Of a stretch of DNA of 7,691 nt, positions 5,901-7,691 are shown one piece after another; positions within the stretch are counted from its first letter, which is position 1, and every line of letters starts with the position of its first letter. Source of the stretch: Caldithrix sp. (GTDB lineage: Bacteria > Zhuqueibacterota > Zhuqueibacteria > Oceanimicrobiales > Oceanimicrobiaceae). The DNA lies in the NCBI GenBank assembly GCA_004357015.1, contig SMXE01000178.1:1-7691 (forward strand). The letters run 5' to 3'. Both the position numbers and the translations under genes were made by a program. The notes beneath the pieces are model-generated. The model worked only from the letters and a program-made list of their open reading frames with translations, was not told the DNA's origin and did not search any database.

Positions 5901-5929
5901 AATATAGCCATATAAATCACATTTGTCAA
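5901..5929 (-). promoter_or_regulatory. Strong sigma-70-type promoter of the orphan unit
   Basis: Minus-strand TTGACA (5924-5929, perfect), a 17-base spacer and TATATT (5901-5906, 5/6), with GGC directly before the -10. The predicted start is near 5894. It closely resembles the promoter at 3487-3515 (TTGACAA, then GGCTATNTT at the same spacing). It lies downstream of the PEGA gene stop, so it serves something other than that gene. Confidence 0.7.
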
Positions 5930-5997
5930 TATTTTTGTAGGGGGAAGCGTTTAACCTGAATGATTCAGTGCCAGCCAATGGGGCATTAGCCCGGACA

Positions 5998-7691
5998 TCA
6001 GTTGGCGGTGAGGATAAAGCTTACCGTTCTGCTCTCGCCATCAACGATGTCCAGAGTATAGGACGGCGGCGCGGTAACATAGCCGTTCTTGCGGACCGCA
6101 ATGGTGTAGCTGCCGGGAGGGAGCTCGATTCTGGCTGGTGCGATGTACTCTGGTCCAGTCCAGCGGCGGCCGTTGATGTAAATGTAGGCGTCGGCAAGGC
6201 TCTCTGTATTAGCCAAACGGACGTTAACCGTACCAAAGACGCCTTGCTGTGTGCCGGCCGCAGTGTTTCCTGCATTTCCACCCGTTGACGGACCGTTGGC
6301 GGACGCCTTTCGGGTGGATTGTGCTGCTTTGTTTGGGTTGGCGCTCGTGTTGCCGTTCGTGAGGGGTGTGGCGGCTGGCTGCTTGTTCGCCTGCAACAAG
6401 GTCTCAAGATTGACGTTGACCCGTTGTTCTCCTGGCTGCGGAAAGAACACTTCCTTGGCCCAGAGTTGATAGCCGTTCTTCTTAACTTTTACCAGGTAGG
6501 GCCTGGCATTTTTTAAGTTGGGAATCAGGAGACGGCCTTGATCATTGGTCTGTCCGTAAGAAGCGCCGTCCACAAAGACTTCAGCCACCTGCGGCGCTCC
6601 AAAGCTATGTACCTGCACGTTCAAATTTAATCCTATCGGTGTTTGCACCTTGCCAGCAGTCGATGCTGCAACGCGCCGTGTTGTCTTTACGTCTTCTGCC
6701 CGGGCCCGCTGAGCCGTGCCTGAATTCGCTGGCGTTCGAGGCTCGCGGTCACCAATTTTTGTGAGAGCGAATGCCGTGCCGGAGCCAATTCGGTTGGCGG
6801 GCTGTTGCGTAGTTCGCCGCACTTTAAGCCGCTCAGGACTATTGCCCGGTATGCGTTGCGCTACCGCGTGGGTTGACTCACCGTTTGACTGCCCTTTGTT
6901 TCCTGTTCGATGAGTGAAAAACGCACTTTTTTTGATCCGGCCCGGCATTCCCATGTCGATGGCGATAAGGACAACCAAAGCCACAACCACCACTGGTGCA
7001 ATGCGCCAGACCACCATGTTGAACCACGGTGCAGCAAGCCAGGCTTTGGTACGATTCGGGCGAATATCCACCGTTTCCGGCGTCTTTTCATTAATTGTGG
7101 GGTCTGCGGCATTCGCTGCCGGCGACTCTTCTTTGTGACGTGAAGTCCTGGGCTTAGATGAACCGCTGTTGGCCGCCGGCGCCGGTTTACTCAACGTGAC
7201 GATGTATTCGGAATTGGTATCAGACTGCGGCTGCGGTCGCGCGGCTCTGCGTCTTTCAGGCTTAGGAGAAAACGGTTGTTGTCGCGCAACAGGCCTCGCC
7301 GTTCCGTTCAGTTTTTGCCGTCTTGGCAGCAACTCGGAGGTTCGATCGTCAAACAAATGGCTCTGGATGGATGGAAAAGATCTCGGGGCTCCGGCGCGGC
7401 GCGGCATGGTAGAGCCCATGAAATCTAAGACATCGGACGGCTGCTCTTCTTCTGTTGCGTTCAACACAGGCTCAACTTCCACCGACGAAGCTTCCGGCGC
7501 GTCAACAGTGGGCAGCAGATCCGGCACGTCTGCGGGGAACATATCTGCCTCAATGTCCGCGGGAACCTGCGGATCCAATTCTTTTTCAGCTTGCCGGGGA
7601 TCTGGCGACTCTGTGGGTCCAACGGTGTGTTCCGGTTCTTCAGAAACGGCAGGCTCATCTGGCGCACCGGGTTCAGCATCACTTTCCGAAA
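5998..7691 (-). CDS. Single-pass membrane protein with two PEGA-like domains (5' end outside window)
   Basis: The frame is open to the right edge, giving 563 visible residues; the true start is not in the window. Order (numbering from the first visible codon, 7689): residues 1-~90 are acidic and Pro/Glu-rich, then a basic Pro/Arg-rich linker, then a transmembrane helix at ~223-245 (6955-7023) flanked by Arg/Lys. A ~100-residue Ser/Thr/Arg linker follows. First PEGA-like domain ~354-429, with EVFVDGASYG and VKVKKNGYQL; a Gly/Asn/Ala-rich linker; second PEGA-like domain ~486-561, with YIYINGRRW, LPPGSYTIAVRKNGY and a final strand. PEGA domains are small extracytoplasmic beta domains, often in surface proteins and after bacterial Ser/Thr kinases. 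A cytoplasmic domain beyond the edge is likely, but I cannot say which. The stop is TGA at 5998-6000 with no clear terminator directly after it. Confidence 0.85.
   Translation of the reverse strand, partial: SESDAEPGAPDEPAVSEEPEHTVGPTESPDPRQAEKELDPQVPADIEADMFPADVPDLLPTVDAPEASSVEVEPVLNATEEEQPSDVLDFMGSTMPRRAGAPRSFPSIQSHLFDDRTSELLPRRQKLNGTARPVARQQPFSPKPERRRAARPQPQSDTNSEYIVTLSKPAPAANSGSSKPRTSRHKEESPAANAADPTINEKTPETVDIRPNRTKAWLAAPWFNMVVWRIAPVVVVALVVLIAIDMGMPGRIKKSAFFTHRTGNKGQSNGESTHAVAQRIPGNSPERLKVRRTTQQPANRIGSGTAFALTKIGDREPRTPANSGTAQRARAEDVKTTRRVAASTAGKVQTPIGLNLNVQVHSFGAPQVAEVFVDGASYGQTNDQGRLLIPNLKNARPYLVKVKKNGYQLWAKEVFFPQPGEQRVNVNLETLLQANKQPAATPLTNGNTSANPNKAAQSTRKASANGPSTGGNAGNTAAGTQQGVFGTVNVRLANTESLADAYIYINGRRWTGPEYIAPARIELPPGSYTIAVRKNGYVTAPPSYTLDIVDGESRTVSFILTAN

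Noticed and set aside
5956..5968. 13-base palindrome CTGAATGATTCAG upstream of the orphan promoter
   Set aside because: It is short and single, has no second copy in the window and sits about 70 bases before the predicted start; it could be an operator but is within chance expectation.
7461..7682. Minus-strand frame with an ATG near the right edge
   Set aside because: It overlaps the PEGA protein frame, which is open to the edge and has the expected composition; the other frame is a shadow.
1..7691. tRNA genes, rRNA, CRISPR arrays, insertion sequences or phage genes
   Set aside because: I looked for cloverleaf-like stretches, regularly spaced repeats and transposase-like frames and found none; the only mobile-type traces are the decayed toxin-antitoxin pair and the small palindrome at 1870-1899.

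Overview
This 7.7-kb window comes from a bacterial chromosome of moderate GC content. Genes carry Shine-Dalgarno sites. The gene set is an E1alpha-E1beta fused 2-oxoacid dehydrogenase, the short archaeal/eukaryotic-type ProRS, a DUF819 permease, a PEGA-domain membrane protein and a sigma-54 promoter. This combination would suit a member or neighbour of the Bacteroidota/Calditrichota/KSB1 (FCB-like) group, but that placement is inference and I cannot fix the phylum from the sequence.

Layout, left to right. (1) 1-1685, minus: the N-terminal 561 residues of a fused 2-oxoacid dehydrogenase E1. It runs off the left edge. (2) 1896-3041, minus: a complete DUF819 (YjcL-like) integral membrane protein whose stop codon lies inside a small palindromic element. 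(3) 3054-3515, minus: a decayed type II toxin-antitoxin module. It holds a YefM/Phd-like antitoxin with a one-base frameshift and no recognisable N-terminus. The antitoxin stop overlaps (ATGA) the start of a RelE/ParE-like toxin that loses similarity after about 35 codons. (4) 3516-3822: a regulatory region for the only plus-strand gene. It contains a perfect 8-bp inverted repeat and, 105 bases further on, a near-consensus sigma-54 promoter. (5) 3823-4053, plus: a 76-residue KTSC-like protein. (6) 4132-5562, minus: a complete prolyl-tRNA synthetase. (7) 5660-5930, minus: a short stand-alone transcription unit with a strong -35/-10 promoter and a perfect intrinsic terminator. It encodes either a small RNA or a very basic small protein. 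(8) 5998-7691, minus: the C-terminal 563 residues of a single-pass membrane protein with two PEGA-like domains. It runs off the right edge.

The genes do not form one pathway. E1, DUF819, proS and the PEGA protein look like separately expressed units separated by 210-780 bases. The most interesting parts are non-standard: the sigma-54 control region of the KTSC gene, the dead toxin-antitoxin locus, the orphan small transcription unit, and an apparent Asp/Asn exchange at the metal site of the E1 thiamine-diphosphate motif.
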